Origin: Devosia crocina
GTDB taxonomy: Bacteria > Pseudomonadota > Alphaproteobacteria > Rhizobiales > Devosiaceae
Length of the DNA: 64,000 nucleotides
Assembly: GCF_900116545.1 (NCBI RefSeq)
Contig: NZ_FPCK01000002.1
Span: forward strand, 654,343-718,342
Direction of reading: 5' to 3'
Positions within the stretch are counted from its first letter, which is position 1. The number at the start of each line of letters is the position of its first letter. The notes beneath the pieces were generated by a model. That model was not told where the DNA came from. It saw nothing but the letters and a program-made list of their open reading frames with translations, and did no database searches. Shown in pieces: positions 9,027 through 18,929 of this stretch. A program made the translations under genes and the position numbers.

Positions 9027-9467
9027 ATGTTCCGTTTCGCCGCTGCAGCTCTTGCTCTTCTTTCGCTCAGCGCGCCGCAGGTGCAGGCGCAGGATGCCGG
9101 GCCGATCAGCGTCAATGTGAACATGGCTCGCGTCTTGCGCATCAGTGCGCCGGCTGCAACCGTGATCGTGGGCAATCCCGGCATTGCCGATGTGACCATT
9201 CAGGATCCGCAAACGCTGATCCTGACCGGCAAGAGCTATGGCCAGACCAATCTGATCGTGCTCGACGGCCGGGGCGAACCCATCGCCGACACGCTGCTCG
9301 AAGTGGTGCAGATGCAGGCGGGGGTGACCACAATCTATCAAGGCCAGTTGCGCACAACGGTCACGTGCGCTCCGGTGTGTCAGCCGACGGCGACGCTCGG
9401 CGACGACACCAGCTATACCGGCCAGGTCCTTGCCTCGTCGAACCTGATCCAGTCCGCAGCGAACTGA
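9027..9467 (+). CDS. Secreted pilus-formation N-terminal-domain protein
   Basis: A 146-residue exported protein: signal peptide ending near APQVQAQ, then one domain (about 25-100) with INVNMARVLRISAPAATV-like pattern, the motif VGNPGIADVTIQDPQTL and KSYGQTNLIVLDGRGE. This matches the N-terminal domain found at the start of CpaC/RcpA secretins, here without a secretin domain. A C-terminal stretch contains two cysteines. It is divergent from the tad operon, so a pilus-related periplasmic role is likely but not shown. ATG at 9027 was chosen because the signal peptide begins there. Confidence 0.82.
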   Translation: MFRFAAAALALLSLSAPQVQAQDAGPISVNVNMARVLRISAPAATVIVGNPGIADVTIQDPQTLILTGKSYGQTNLIVLDGRGEPIADTLLEVVQMQAGVTTIYQGQLRTTVTCAPVCQPTATLGDDTSYTGQVLASSNLIQSAAN

Positions 9468-9576
9468 TCAACCGCCGCGATCCGGCGATACGATCCCCCA
9501 TCGTTGAGCCGGACGGTTGCTCCCAGAGGCTGCCCCGTGGCACAAGCGGGGACCTTTTCTATCCGGGCTCCCGCAC

Positions 9577-10197
9577 ATGACCGATACCATCATTCCCGTT
9601 TTCGACCTGGGCGGCGTTTTCGTCGACTGGAACCCGATGTACCTGTTCCGCAAGCTCTTCGAGAGCGAAGAGGATGCGCTCTGGTTCCACCAGACCATCT
9701 GCACCAGCGACTGGAATCTTGAATTCGACGCGGGCGAGATCTATGCCGAGGGCGTTGCCAAGCTCGTCACCCGCTTCCCCAGATATTGGCGCGAGATCAA
9801 GGCGTTCGACGAGCGCTGGACCGAAACCTTCGGGCCCATGATCCAGGGCACGATCGACATCCACAACGAGCTGATCGATCAGGAGATCCCCACCTTTGCG
9901 ATCACCAACTTCTCCTGGGAGAAGTGGATGACGCGCCTTGGCGAATGGCCGTTTCTCGAGAAATTCGATGGCGTGATCGTTTCCGGGCTCGAAGGCCTCG
10001 TCAAACCCGACCCGCGCATCTATCGCGTCTTCTGCGAGCGTTACGGCCTTGCCCCGGATAGCTGCGTCTTTATCGATGATAGCGAGCCCAATATCGTGGC
10101 GGCCCGCAAGTTCGGGATGCATGGCATCCACTTCAAGGAGCCGGCACAGTTGCGCGCCGAGCTCATCGCTTTGGGCCTGCCGCTCAAGGCCGCCTGA
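9577..10197 (+). CDS. HAD-family hydrolase (class IA)
   Basis: Haloacid dehalogenase-like phosphohydrolase of 206 residues, expected to act on a small phosphorylated or halogenated substrate in the cytosol. Motif I is near the N-terminus (VFDLGGVFVDW), the Thr/Asn motif II is AITNFSWEKW, motif III includes GLVKPDPRIY, and motif IV is CVFIDDSEPN. It resembles 2-haloacid dehalogenase/epoxide-hydrolase-like proteins but the substrate cannot be read from sequence. The ATG at 9577 precedes motif I directly. Its stop codon abuts the stop of the convergent gene at 10198. Confidence 0.88.
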   Translation: MTDTIIPVFDLGGVFVDWNPMYLFRKLFESEEDALWFHQTICTSDWNLEFDAGEIYAEGVAKLVTRFPRYWREIKAFDERWTETFGPMIQGTIDIHNELIDQEIPTFAITNFSWEKWMTRLGEWPFLEKFDGVIVSGLEGLVKPDPRIYRVFCERYGLAPDSCVFIDDSEPNIVAARKFGMHGIHFKEPAQLRAELIALGLPLKAA

Positions 10198-10440
10198 TCA
10201 GTTGCGAACACGCTGGCTCGGCGGTGGGTTGGCCTCGAGCCGCTCCAAAGCCGCGCCGACGCGATCGGCGACGCCGAGATCGAAACCCAGATCGTGCGTC
10301 GCCATTTCGTAGGCTTTCAGTTCCTCGACCGTGATGCCGGCTTCACGGGCAAAATCCTCGGGATCAAGGCCGAGCGAAAGCCTGCGATTGTGATCGGCCA
10401 TGGGCTCGCGCATGGTGGGCGGAACTTGGGTCATGCTCAT
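10198..10440 (-). CDS. Small conserved-looking protein with HTH-like segment
   Basis: An 80-residue acidic, soluble protein of unknown function. The middle part (LGLDPEDFAREAGITVEELKAYE) looks like a short helix-turn-helix of the kind seen in small regulators or antitoxin-like proteins, but no partner gene is adjacent. It is convergent with the HAD gene and not clearly in the nucleoside operon. GGAG lies upstream of the start. Function left open. Confidence 0.65.
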   Translation of the reverse strand: MSMTQVPPTMREPMADHNRRLSLGLDPEDFAREAGITVEELKAYEMATHDLGFDLGVADRVGAALERLEANPPPSQRVRN

Positions 10441-10488
10441 CTCCTCTTGTCTCGGAGGAGAAATCGCGAAGAGCCCCTTTGGTTCACC

Positions 10489-10884
10489 TCAGCCGAAGCG
10501 ACCGCCTTTTTCGATAACTTCGATCCGATAGCCGTCCGGGTCGGTTGCGAAGAAGAACCTTGCAACCGGCACATCGCCATTCTTGAAATCGACAATCTTG
10601 CCCACGGTCAGCCCCTCGGTGATGAACCGGGCGTGTTCGGCGGCCACATCCTCGACCACGACCGCCAGGTGCCCATAGCCATCGCCAAGTGCATAGGGCT
10701 CGGTCCGATCCTTGTTGATGGTCAGCTCAAGCTCGAATCCACTGGCCTCGTTCGCCATATAGACGAGGGTAAAATCGGGGAAGTCGAGCCGGTCCACCAC
10801 CTTGAGCCCGAAAGCCTTATCGTAAAAGGCGATGGAGCGGGCCTCCTCGCGCACGCGGATCATGGAATGGACAAGCTTGGCCAT
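10489..10884 (-). CDS. VOC/glyoxalase-family protein
   Basis: A 131-residue vicinal-oxygen-chelate fold protein. It begins MAKLVHSMIRVREEARSIAF, typical of glyoxalase I-like proteins, with a metal-ligand pattern suggested by His6, an acidic EL-E region (GFELELTIN) in the middle, GYGHLAVVVEDV (His) and a final Glu in DGYRIEVIEKG. This resembles lactoylglutathione lyase, but specificity is uncertain. It lies about 48 bases after upp and could be the last gene of the nucleoside operon. Confidence 0.85.
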   Translation of the reverse strand: MAKLVHSMIRVREEARSIAFYDKAFGLKVVDRLDFPDFTLVYMANEASGFELELTINKDRTEPYALGDGYGHLAVVVEDVAAEHARFITEGLTVGKIVDFKNGDVPVARFFFATDPDGYRIEVIEKGGRFG

Positions 10885-10932
10885 GGGGTCTCCTGCCTTT
10901 GAAGATCGGGTTGATCGCGAGACGATCAGAGC

Positions 10933-11583
10933 TCAGCGCGTGCCATACATACGGTCGCCGGCATCGCCGAGGCCGGGGAGGATATAGCCCTTCTCGTTGA
11001 GGTGGCTATCGATCGAGGCAGTATAGACCGGCACGTCCGGATGGGCCTTTTCAAAGGCGGCAATGCCTTCGGGCGCTGCGAGCAGGCACAGGAAGCGGAT
11101 ATTGTTGGCACCGCGCTCCTTGAGCTTTTCGATCGCTGCGGTTGCCGAATTTCCCGTGGCCAGCATGGGGTCGACCACGATGATGAGACGGTCTTCAAGA
11201 GCACTCGGCGCCTTGAAATAATATTCGACCGGCTCGAGCGTTTCATGGTCGCGATAAATGCCGATATGGGCGACGCGGGCAGCCGGCACGAGATCGAGCA
11301 TGCCATCGAGCAGACCATTGCCGGCGCGCAGGATCGAGGCGAATACCAGTTTCTTGCCCTTGATCGCGGGGCTGTCCATCTGGGACATCGGGGTTTCGAT
11401 GGGGATCATTTCCAGTTCAAGATCGCGCGTCACCTCATAGCACATGAGGTGCGCAATTTCGCGCAGGAGGCGGCGGAAACCGGCAATGGAGGTTTCCTTG
11501 TTCCGCATGATCGTCAGCTTGTGCTGGATCAGGGGGTGATCGATGACTGTGACATTGCCCACGACCTTGCTCATCTTGACCAT
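10933..11583 (-). CDS. upp: Uracil phosphoribosyltransferase
   Basis: Cytosolic enzyme converting uracil and PRPP to UMP (pyrimidine salvage). The protein has the conserved [17 protein letters not shown] start region, [16 protein letters not shown], and the PRPP loop [19 protein letters not shown], ending with the typical [12 protein letters not shown]. About 216 residues, close to the family norm of 208-210. ATG at 11583 or 11574 is preferred over 11628, which lies inside deoB. It follows deoB by ten bases; uracil released by pyrimidine phosphorolysis upstream would be recaptured here. Confidence 0.95.
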   Translation of the reverse strand: MVKMSKVVGNVTVIDHPLIQHKLTIMRNKETSIAGFRRLLREIAHLMCYEVTRDLELEMIPIETPMSQMDSPAIKGKKLVFASILRAGNGLLDGMLDLVPAARVAHIGIYRDHETLEPVEYYFKAPSALEDRLIIVVDPMLATGNSATAAIEKLKERGANNIRFLCLLAAPEGIAAFEKAHPDVPVYTASIDSHLNEKGYILPGLGDAGDRMYGTR

Positions 11584-11593
11584 CCCGTCTCGT

Positions 11594-12811
11594 TCAAAGG
11601 AAAGATTTGCCGTGGCGGCCGGGCGCAAGTCCCAGCCAGGCGGCTATGCTTTCCCCAATATCGGCCAAGCTTGACCTTATGCCAATCTCTCCTTTTGGGA
11701 GGGCTGGGGAAAAGACGAGGATCGGCACCTGTTCTCGCGTGTGATCGCTCCCCGGCCAGGTCGGATCATTGCCGTGGTCGGCGGTGAGCACCAAAAGATC
11801 GTCGTGCCGCATCTTGGCAATGATCTCAGGCAAGCGCCGGTCGAAGAGTTCCAGAGCGGCGGCATAGCCGGGCACGTCGCGGCGATGGCCGTATTCTGAA
11901 TCGAAGTCCACGAAATTGGTCATGATGAACGCCCGATCCGCGGCCATTTCCATAGCGTCGAGCGTCTTGTCGAAGAGCTGGGGGATGCCGGTGCCCTTGA
12001 TCTTGTGGGTGACGCCGGACCCGGCATAGATGTCCGAGATTTTTCCCACCGCATAGACCTGATTGCCAGCCGCGGCATTGCGATCGAGCAGGGTCGGCTC
12101 GGGCGGGGCGATGGCAAAATCACGGCGATTGCCGGTGCGCTTGAAGCTTTCCGGCGTTTCGCCAATAAAGGGCCGGGCGATGACGCGGCCAACATTGAGC
12201 GGGGCGGTCAATTCGAAGGCGATCTGGCAGATCTCATAAAGTCGCTCGAGCCCGAAATGAGTTTCGTGCGCGGCGATCTGGAAGACGCTGTCGATCGAAG
12301 TGTAGCAGATCGGCTTGCCGGAGCGGATATGCTCCTCGCCCTGCTCCGCGATGATTGTCGTGCCCGAGGCATGTTTGTCGCCGAGAATGCCGGGGAGACC
12401 GGCGCGACGGATGAATTCGGCGGTGAGTTCGGGAGGAAAACTGGGTTCGGTCTGGGGAAAATAACCCCACTCGAACGGCACGGGCACGCCGGCAATCTCC
12501 CAATGGCCCGAGGGCGTATCCTTGCCCTTCGATATCTCGCGGCCGACACCGAAGCGTCCACCGAGCGGGGTATCGGAAAAATTGGGTGGCAGGGTGCCGG
12601 TCGAGAGTTTTACAGCCGCGCCAAGCCCGAGCGCATCCATGTTGGGCACATGGAGCGGCCCCGAGCGCAGACTGGGCCGATCGGCCTTGCCTGCAGCAGC
12701 CCATTCGGCGATGTGGCCGACCGTATTGGCTCCGACATCGCCATAGGCGGCAGCATCCGGCGCGCCGCCAATTCCGACGCTATCGAGAAGGCATACAATG
12801 GCGCGGGGCAT
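11594..12811 (-). CDS. deoB: Phosphopentomutase
   Basis: Interconverts (deoxy)ribose-1-phosphate and (deoxy)ribose-5-phosphate, linking nucleoside phosphorolysis to DeoC. The 405-residue protein starts [20 protein letters not shown], with the metal-binding Asp typical of the alkaline-phosphatase fold, SGHWEIAG, and the C-terminal metal-binding motifs [13 protein letters not shown] and [19 protein letters not shown]. It sits between deoA and upp in the same orientation. Length is normal for the family. Confidence 0.96.
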   Translation of the reverse strand: MPRAIVCLLDSVGIGGAPDAAAYGDVGANTVGHIAEWAAAGKADRPSLRSGPLHVPNMDALGLGAAVKLSTGTLPPNFSDTPLGGRFGVGREISKGKDTPSGHWEIAGVPVPFEWGYFPQTEPSFPPELTAEFIRRAGLPGILGDKHASGTTIIAEQGEEHIRSGKPICYTSIDSVFQIAAHETHFGLERLYEICQIAFELTAPLNVGRVIARPFIGETPESFKRTGNRRDFAIAPPEPTLLDRNAAAGNQVYAVGKISDIYAGSGVTHKIKGTGIPQLFDKTLDAMEMAADRAFIMTNFVDFDSEYGHRRDVPGYAAALELFDRRLPEIIAKMRHDDLLVLTADHGNDPTWPGSDHTREQVPILVFSPALPKGEIGIRSSLADIGESIAAWLGLAPGRHGKSFL

Positions 12812-12836
12812 GATGACATTCCTCGGTTCTCTCGGG

Positions 12837-12932
12837 CGCCGTCATTGCCCGGCTCGTCCGGGCAATCCAACTTGTCGTTTGCGCGGCGCCATTTTCTAAA
12901 TCACCCGGACAAGTCGGGTGATGACGGCGCGG
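12837..12932. repeat. Intergenic palindromic repeat, family C
   Basis: Between deoA and deoB. Short arms such as GTCATTGCCCGGCTCGTCCG and a diverged reverse counterpart (CACCCGGACAAGTCGGGTGA) form nested inverted repeats around a GCGGCGCCATT core. A related single arm is seen near 48401-48430. There is no U-tract, so it is read as a repetitive extragenic palindrome and not as a terminator. Confidence 0.65.
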
Positions 12933-12939
12933 CTTCATC

Positions 12940-14253
12940 TCATAAAACGCGTTCGGCGATCAATGGATTGTCGGGGCCCGCGGAGCCGATGCGATAGGCG
13001 GCGAGAAGACGGCGCTCCGCCTCTTCGGCAGCATCCTGGTCGGCCGCATGCACGCGGGCAATGGGCATGTCGGGCGTTACGCGCACGCCGAGCGGCAACA
13101 GACGGTCAAATCCGACGCGATGATCGATGGGGTCGCCCGGGCGGGTTCGCCCGCCTCCGAGAGCAACGACGGCCATGCCGACCTGGCGTGTATCGATCAT
13201 CGAAATCAGTCCTTCGGCCGGCGCCATGACATCGCGGACGACAGGCGCCGGGGCCAGATAGCCATCGATGGCTTCGACGAAATCTGCAGGGCCGCCGAGC
13301 GCGTGGACCATGATGGAAAAGCGCTCGGTTGCCCTTCCGCTTTCAAGCGCCGATTGCGCCAGAAGCCGCCCGGCATCCTGGGTCGGGGCCTTGTCCGTCA
13401 TCACGGCCAGTTCCGCGCAAAGGGCGAGCGTAACCTCGCGGACGCGCCAATCCTGGTGCTTGCCGGTAAGAAAATCCACCGCATTGCGCATTTCAAGACC
13501 ATTGCCCGCAGCGCTCGCCAGGGGCTCGTCCATGTCCGTGATCAGCGCCCCTGTCTTGAGGCCAGCCTCGTTGGCGACGGCCACCAGGCTCTCGGCCAGC
13601 GCACGGGACTGTTCGAGCGTCGGCATGAAGGCGCCAGAGCCCGTCTTGACGTCGAGCATCAGCGCCCCAAGCCCCGCGGCCAGCTTTTTGGAAAGGATCG
13701 AGGCGGTGATGAGGGGGATTGAGTCGACCGTTCCCGTCACGTCGCGAATGGCATAAAGCGTCTTGTCGGCCGGAGCGAGATCGCCCGTCTGGCCGATGAT
13801 GGCGCAGCCTGCTTCCTTTACGGCCCAGCGAAACAGCGCGTTATCAGGCTGGGTCTGATAGCCGGGGATGGAATCGAACTTGTCGAGCGTGCCGCCGGTG
13901 TGCCCCAGGCCGCGCCCGGAAATCATCGGCACATAGATGCCCATGGCGGCAAGGATCGGGGCGAGCATCAGGCTCACATTGTCCCCTACCCCCCCGGTCG
14001 AGTGCTTGTCGGCAACCGGGCCATCGAGATCGGACCAATTGAGCACCGAGCCGCTGTCGCGCATGGCAAGGGTCAGCGCTACCCGCTCGTCCATGCTCAT
14101 ATCTTGAAAATATACCGCCATAGCAAAGGCAGCCGCCTGGGCTTCTGACACCGTGCCTTGGGCAAAGCCGGCGACGAAACGGGCAATTTCGTCCTTCGAC
14201 AGCGCCGCGCCATCGCGTTTTTTGAGGATCGTTTCTTGGGGGAGGAAGACCAT
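12940..14253 (-). CDS. deoA: Thymidine phosphorylase
   Basis: Phosphorolyses thymidine (and deoxyuridine) to the base and deoxyribose-1-phosphate. The 437-residue protein has [19 protein letters not shown] at the start, the phosphate-binding region [33 protein letters not shown], and [18 protein letters not shown], all signatures of the pyrimidine-nucleoside phosphorylase family. The length fits the DeoA subfamily. It lies between the aldehyde dehydrogenase and deoB; GGAG/GGGGGAGG precedes the ATG. Confidence 0.96.
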   Translation of the reverse strand: MVFLPQETILKKRDGAALSKDEIARFVAGFAQGTVSEAQAAAFAMAVYFQDMSMDERVALTLAMRDSGSVLNWSDLDGPVADKHSTGGVGDNVSLMLAPILAAMGIYVPMISGRGLGHTGGTLDKFDSIPGYQTQPDNALFRWAVKEAGCAIIGQTGDLAPADKTLYAIRDVTGTVDSIPLITASILSKKLAAGLGALMLDVKTGSGAFMPTLEQSRALAESLVAVANEAGLKTGALITDMDEPLASAAGNGLEMRNAVDFLTGKHQDWRVREVTLALCAELAVMTDKAPTQDAGRLLAQSALESGRATERFSIMVHALGGPADFVEAIDGYLAPAPVVRDVMAPAEGLISMIDTRQVGMAVVALGGGRTRPGDPIDHRVGFDRLLPLGVRVTPDMPIARVHAADQDAAEEAERRLLAAYRIGSAGPDNPLIAERVL

Positions 14254-14272
14254 CAGCTTCTCGGTTGTTCTC

Positions 14273-14402
14273 GCCCCCTCACCCGCCCTTCGGGCACCCT
14301 CTCCCCGAGAGGGAGAGGAACGGCTCAGGGGACTTGGCGAGAGTGGATCCAGTTCTTCTCCCTCTTGGGGAGAAGGTGGCGCGTAGCGCCGGATGAGGGG
14401 GT
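14273..14402. repeat. Intergenic palindromic repeat, family B copy
   Basis: Between the aldehyde dehydrogenase gene and deoA. Inverted arms: CCCCTCACCCGCCCTTCGGG with CTCTCCCCGAGAGGGAGAGG on one side and TTCTCCCTCTTGGGGAGAAG with GGCGCGTAGCGCCGGATGAG on the other. The same arrangement recurs at 16816-16945, 29176-29289, 55576-55692, 56634-56757 and 57652-58015. Confidence 0.8.
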
Positions 14403-16768
14403 TACGCCCCGTAAGGAATCCACACGTTCTTCACCTGCGTTGCCTTGCCAAGGAAATAATCGCCTGCAAAGCGCGGATCGGCGAGGTCATAGTCGAGCCC
14501 CCGGCTGGTCCAGGTCTGTTTCAAATTCCCCACCGACGCCTTTTCGACCATGGCGGAGGCTTCCGCAGAACCGGCAAACCAGAGGCCATCGACGCCATCA
14601 TGCTCGGCCAGGGTCTTGGCCAGAGCTGTGCTGTCGCCGGTGACGATGTTGACGACGCCGGAAGGAACGTCCGAGGTTTCAAGCACCTGGTAGAAATCGG
14701 TCATCGACAGCGGGGCGCGCTCCGAGGGGACAAGCACCACGGTATTGCCCATGGCAAGCGCCGGGGCGATCAGGGCGATCGAGCCGAGAAGTGGTCTTGT
14801 GGATGGCGCGACAATGCCCAGCACGCCGAGCGGTTCGACCATGGCGGCCGCAATGGCGCGGGTTGGCGGATTGTGCACGGCGCCATCATATTTGTCGGCC
14901 CAGCCGGCAAAGGCGAAGAGCCGTTCGACCGCCAGGTCCACCTCTTCTTCGCCATCCGTCCCGGTCTGGCTTTTGATCCGCGCGGCGAATTCGCTGCGGC
15001 GATAGTCGAGATTTTCAGCAAGGTAATAAAGGATCTGCGCGCGGGTGTGTGCGGCCGTCGTGCCCCAGCCGAGGGCCGCGCGGGCAGATTCCACCGCATT
15101 GCGGATGTCTTTGCGATTGCCATCGCCCACTTCGCCCACAAGCGCGCCGGAGGGCCCGGACACGGGGCGGTTGTAGCCGCTATCGGGGCGAGCCTGCTTG
15201 CCGCCAATATACATTTTGGCCGTCTGGTCGAGATGGGGGGCGTCGAAGGGATTGGCAGGTTTCGTCGTCACGGCCACGGCGGCGGGAGCAGGCTTTAAAT
15301 CCTTCTCCCAGCTCGGCTTGAGATAGGCGCTCATGCCTTCGCGACCGCCTTCCCGGCCATAGCCGCTTTCCTTGTAGCCGCCGAAGCCTACAGCCGCATC
15401 GAACTGATTGGTGCCGTTGATCCAGATGACGCCGGCCTTGAGTTTCGGCGCGATGTCGAGGGCGAGATTGATGTTCTCGCTCCAGAGCGTTGCTGCAAGG
15501 CCATAGCGGGTGTTGTTGGCCAGGGCGACCGCTTCTTCGGGCGTGCGGAAACTCATGGCAACCAGCACCGGTCCGAAGATTTCTTCGGCGACGAGGGTAT
15601 TGGCGGGCGAGACGTTGGTCACGAGGGCCGGCTTGAGGAAACAGCCATTGGCCGGGACCGCGCCATCGGGCTCATAGACCACGGCGCCTTCTGCAACCCC
15701 GCGCTTCATGAGGTCGCGAATGCGCTCGACCTGCACCGGGGCCACGAGCGCGCCGATGTCGATGGATTTATCGAGCGGATCGCCGACGCGAAGCTTGGCC
15801 ATGCGCGCCTTGACCTTGGCGATGAAGCGCTCTTCGATGCTCTCCTGCACAAGGAGCCGCGAACCGGCGCAGCAGACCTGGCCCTGATTGAACCAGATTG
15901 CTTCGACGAGGCCCTCGACGGCGCTGTCGAGATCGGCATCCTCGAAGACGATATAGGGCGACTTGCCGCCCAGTTCGAGCGAGAGGCCCTTGCCGGACCC
16001 CGCCGTTGCCGCACGGATGATCTTTCCCACTTCGGTCGAGCCGGTGAAGGCGATCTTGTCGACATCCGGATGGTTGACCAGCGCTGCGCCGGTATCGCCC
16101 TCGCCAGTGACGATATTGACGACGCCCTTGGGCAGGCCGACACGCTCGCAAATCTCGGCAAAAAGCAGAGCGGTAAGCGAGGTAAATTCTGCGGGTTTTA
16201 AGACCACCGTGTTCCCTGCGGCAAGCGCGGGAGCGATCTTCCAGGCCAGCATCAGCAGCGGAAAATTCCACGGGATGATCTGGCCGCAGACGCCATAGGG
16301 CACGTGCTCGGGAAATTCCCGCGTCAGATGCGTCGCCCAGCCGGCATGATGGTAAAAGTGGCGCGCGACGAGCGGAATGTCGGCATCGCGGCTTTCACGG
16401 ATCGGCTTGCCATTGTCCATGGTATCGAGCACGGCGAAAAGCCGCGCATGCTTCTGGATCATGCGGGCGATGGCATAGAGATATCTGCCGCGCTTGTAGC
16501 CGGGCAGCGCGCTCCAGGCCGGGAAGGCGGCGCGGCCAGCACTCACGGCTGCATCCACATCGGACGCGGTGCCATCGGTGATTTCGGCAAGCAGTTCGCC
16601 GCTTGCCGGATTGGTCGAGGCAAAGGTCTTGCCCGGTTCGGTCCAGGCCCCATCGATGAAGTGGCCGAAGCGGCGGGCCTTGCTCTCCAGCCAGGCATCG
16701 GCCTTGTCCGGCGTTTCTGGGGCGGGGCCGTATTCGAGGTTCTCGAAGATCTGTGCGATTTTGTTCAT
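14402..16768 (-). CDS. ALDH16-type double-domain aldehyde dehydrogenase
   Basis: A 788-residue protein with two aldehyde dehydrogenase domains, the architecture of bacterial ALDH16. The first domain (about 35-490) is complete: [12 protein letters not shown] with catalytic Glu near residue 265, the catalytic Cys in [12 protein letters not shown] near 300, and the cofactor region [10 protein letters not shown]. The second domain (about 510-788) is shorter and I see no catalytic Cys/Glu motif. In the deo context the likely substrate is acetaldehyde released by DeoC, but this is inference; ALDH16 substrates are poorly known. ATG is preceded by GGAGG. deoA follows. Confidence 0.88.
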   Translation of the reverse strand: MNKIAQIFENLEYGPAPETPDKADAWLESKARRFGHFIDGAWTEPGKTFASTNPASGELLAEITDGTASDVDAAVSAGRAAFPAWSALPGYKRGRYLYAIARMIQKHARLFAVLDTMDNGKPIRESRDADIPLVARHFYHHAGWATHLTREFPEHVPYGVCGQIIPWNFPLLMLAWKIAPALAAGNTVVLKPAEFTSLTALLFAEICERVGLPKGVVNIVTGEGDTGAALVNHPDVDKIAFTGSTEVGKIIRAATAGSGKGLSLELGGKSPYIVFEDADLDSAVEGLVEAIWFNQGQVCCAGSRLLVQESIEERFIAKVKARMAKLRVGDPLDKSIDIGALVAPVQVERIRDLMKRGVAEGAVVYEPDGAVPANGCFLKPALVTNVSPANTLVAEEIFGPVLVAMSFRTPEEAVALANNTRYGLAATLWSENINLALDIAPKLKAGVIWINGTNQFDAAVGFGGYKESGYGREGGREGMSAYLKPSWEKDLKPAPAAVAVTTKPANPFDAPHLDQTAKMYIGGKQARPDSGYNRPVSGPSGALVGEVGDGNRKDIRNAVESARAALGWGTTAAHTRAQILYYLAENLDYRRSEFAARIKSQTGTDGEEEVDLAVERLFAFAGWADKYDGAVHNPPTRAIAAAMVEPLGVLGIVAPSTRPLLGSIALIAPALAMGNTVVLVPSERAPLSMTDFYQVLETSDVPSGVVNIVTGDSTALAKTLAEHDGVDGLWFAGSAEASAMVEKASVGNLKQTWTSRGLDYDLADPRFAGDYFLGKATQVKNVWIPYGA

Positions 16769-16815
16769 TGGTGGCCTCCTTCAGAGTGCCGAAAAAGTCC
16801 GCATTTAAGGCGAGA

Positions 16816-16945
16816 TCCCCCTCACCCGCCCTTCGGGCACCCTCTCCCCGAGAGGGAGAGGAATGGCTCCGTGCCTGCCTCTGGAGTGGAGCCCTATTCT
16901 TCTCCCTCTCGGGGAGAAGGTGGCGCGTAGCGCCGGATGAGGGGG
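16816..16945. repeat. Intergenic palindromic repeat, family B copy
   Basis: Lies between deoC and the aldehyde dehydrogenase gene and is nearly the same sequence as the copy at 14273-14402, including the terminal GGCGCGTAGCGCCGGATGAG arm. The two copies flank the aldehyde dehydrogenase gene. Confidence 0.8.
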
Positions 16946-16962
16946 CCCAACCCCTTGCTCAA

Positions 16963-17955
16963 TCACACCATTGGCTGGCGATAGTCGGCTGCGTAGTGGC
17001 CAGTCAGGCCATGCTCCAACTGACGCTCGATATCGGTCAGCAGGCTCGACGCACCGAAGCGGAAGAGGTGTGGTTGCAGCCACTCATTGCCCAGCTCTTC
17101 CTTCATCAGCGCCATATATTTCAGCGCATCGCCAGCCGTCGCGATACCGCCAGCCGGCTTGTAACCGATCTCGATGCCGGTTTCTTCGGCAAACCAGCGG
17201 ATCATGCGGATCATGGTCAGCGAGGTGACGAGATTGGCGTTGACCTTTTCCTTGCCGGTCGAGGTCTTGATGAAGTCGGCGCCCGCCAGCATGCAGACGA
17301 GCGAAGCCTTGGCGATGTTGGTCTGGGTGGCGAGTTCGCCGGTTCCGAGAATGGTCTTGATATGCGCATCGCCACAGGCCTTGCGGAAGGCGCGGACCTG
17401 ATCGTAGAGCGCCTGCCAATCGCCGCGCAGGACCATGCCGCGCTCGATGACGATGTCGATTTCCTTCGCGCCGTCTTTCACCGAAGCCTCGATCTCGGCG
17501 ATCTTGGTTTCGACAGGCGCCAGGCCATGGGGAAAGGCGGTCGAGACGGCAGCAACGGGGATGCCCGTACCGTCGAGCGCATCGACGGCGGTCCTGACGA
17601 AGGTGTGGTAGACGCAGACGGCGCCGGGCAGGATGCGCAAATTGCCGACGCCGAGCTTTTCCACGATGTCGGCGCGCAAGGGATTGCGCGCCTTGGCGCA
17701 AAGGCGCTCGACGCGCCCCGGCGTGTCGTCGGCGTTGAGCGTCGTCAGGTCGACAAAAGTAATCGCCTTGAGAAGCCAGGCGAGCTGATAATCCTTCTTG
17801 ACCGTTCGCCGCGCGCCAATCGATCCCGCGCGGCGTTCGAGCGCCGAGCGGTTCATGCGCACCCGTTCCACCCAATCGAGGTCGAGCGGATAGCCAGGAT
17901 TGCGCTTATGCGCGGGCTCCTGGGGCCTTGTGGTGTCGACGACCTTGAGACTCAT
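16963..17955 (-). CDS. deoC: Deoxyribose-phosphate aldolase
   Basis: Class I aldolase splitting 2-deoxyribose-5-phosphate into glyceraldehyde-3-phosphate and acetaldehyde. The 330-residue form is longer than the E. coli enzyme, with an N-terminal extension, as seen in many alphaproteobacteria. Key features are AITFVDLTTLNADDT, the reactive Schiff-base lysine in GADFIKTSTGK, and KPAGGIATAGDALK, whose Lys supports catalysis. Its start overlaps the punA stop by four bases (ATGA), so the two are translationally coupled. Confidence 0.96.
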   Translation of the reverse strand: MSLKVVDTTRPQEPAHKRNPGYPLDLDWVERVRMNRSALERRAGSIGARRTVKKDYQLAWLLKAITFVDLTTLNADDTPGRVERLCAKARNPLRADIVEKLGVGNLRILPGAVCVYHTFVRTAVDALDGTGIPVAAVSTAFPHGLAPVETKIAEIEASVKDGAKEIDIVIERGMVLRGDWQALYDQVRAFRKACGDAHIKTILGTGELATQTNIAKASLVCMLAGADFIKTSTGKEKVNANLVTSLTMIRMIRWFAEETGIEIGYKPAGGIATAGDALKYMALMKEELGNEWLQPHLFRFGASSLLTDIERQLEHGLTGHYAADYRQPMV

Positions 17956-18746
17956 AGCTCCTCCACCAGGGCCGGGATCAGCTTTTGGAGCTTCCCTGCC
18001 CCCTGCACCGCCATGGTCTTGGTATGCTCATGGCTGATGTTTTCGTTCGACAGGCCCGCGCCCATATTGGTGATGGACGAGCAGGCCCACACTTTCATGC
18101 CAAGAAACCGTCCCAGGATAACTTCCGGAGCGGTCGACATCCCAACGGCATTGGCGCCAAGCCGAATGGCCATCTGGATTTCGGCCACCGTTTCAAAGCT
18201 TGGGCCAGAATACCAGAGATAGATCCCCTCGCCCACGCTGATGCCGAGCTTTTCGGCGGCAGCCTTGGCCTTGGCGCGCAGTTCGCCATTATAGCAATCG
18301 ACCATGTTCACAAAGCGGCGGTCGGTGGGCTCCCCGATCAGCGGGTTCATGCCGGCATAGTTGATGTGATCGGAAATCAGCATGAGATCGCCGGGCGCAA
18401 AACGCTCATCGAGCGAACCGGCCGAATTGGTGAGCAGCAGCGTTTCGGCCCCGAGTTCGGCCATGGTCTCGAGCGCGGGGCGCATGGCGGCGGCATTGCC
18501 GTGTTCATAATAATGTTCGCGCCCGGTCAGGATGGCAATGCGCTTGCCCCCCATGGATCCGACGAGAAGATCGCGACCATGACCGGACACGCCCGTTCCC
18601 GGGAAATCCTTGAGCTCGCCGTAGGGGATAGTGACCTTGTCCTTGAGCAGGTCGCCGACGGCCGAAAGGCCTGAGCCGAGCACCAGCGCTGCAGCGATGG
18701 GTTCATCACCGGCGATCTTGCGGATGGTTTTGGCGGCTTTGGTCAT
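17952..18746 (-). CDS. punA: Purine-nucleoside phosphorylase (trimeric PunA type)
   Basis: Cleaves purine (deoxy)nucleosides with phosphate to base and (deoxy)ribose-1-phosphate. The 264-residue protein shows the PNP/MTAP class II signatures: LVLGSGLSAVGDLL, phosphate-binding GREHYYEHGN, LLLTNSAGSLDERFAPGD, and the base-binding GPSFETVAEI with NAVGMSTAPEVI. This places it with trimeric PNPs and not with the hexameric DeoD family. The last codon overlaps the deoC start. Confidence 0.94.
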   Translation of the reverse strand: MTKAAKTIRKIAGDEPIAAALVLGSGLSAVGDLLKDKVTIPYGELKDFPGTGVSGHGRDLLVGSMGGKRIAILTGREHYYEHGNAAAMRPALETMAELGAETLLLTNSAGSLDERFAPGDLMLISDHINYAGMNPLIGEPTDRRFVNMVDCYNGELRAKAKAAAEKLGISVGEGIYLWYSGPSFETVAEIQMAIRLGANAVGMSTAPEVILGRFLGMKVWACSSITNMGAGLSNENISHEHTKTMAVQGAGKLQKLIPALVEEL

Positions 18747-18795
18747 GTTTTTGGTCTTCTCAGCTCGGACAATTTGATGCGGTAAAAGAGTGCAG

Positions 18796-18925
18796 CCCCC
18801 TCACCCTAGCCCTCTCCCCAAAGGGGCAAGGGGACGATGGCTTCACGGCCGGTGCTGACACCGACGCAGCTCCTTTGGTCCCTGCGTCCCCTCGCCCCTT
18901 TGGGGAGAGGGTCAGGGTGAGGGGC
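18796..18925. repeat. Intergenic palindromic repeat, family B relative
   Basis: Fills most of the gap between cdd and punA. The arms read CCCCTCACCCTAGCCCTCTC with CCCCAAAGGGG and, inverted, CCCCTTTGGGGAGAGGGTCA ending GGGTGAGGGG, around a GC-rich core. It differs from the 14273 copy in the outer arms but keeps the same layout. Confidence 0.7.
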
Positions 18926-18929
18926 AAAT

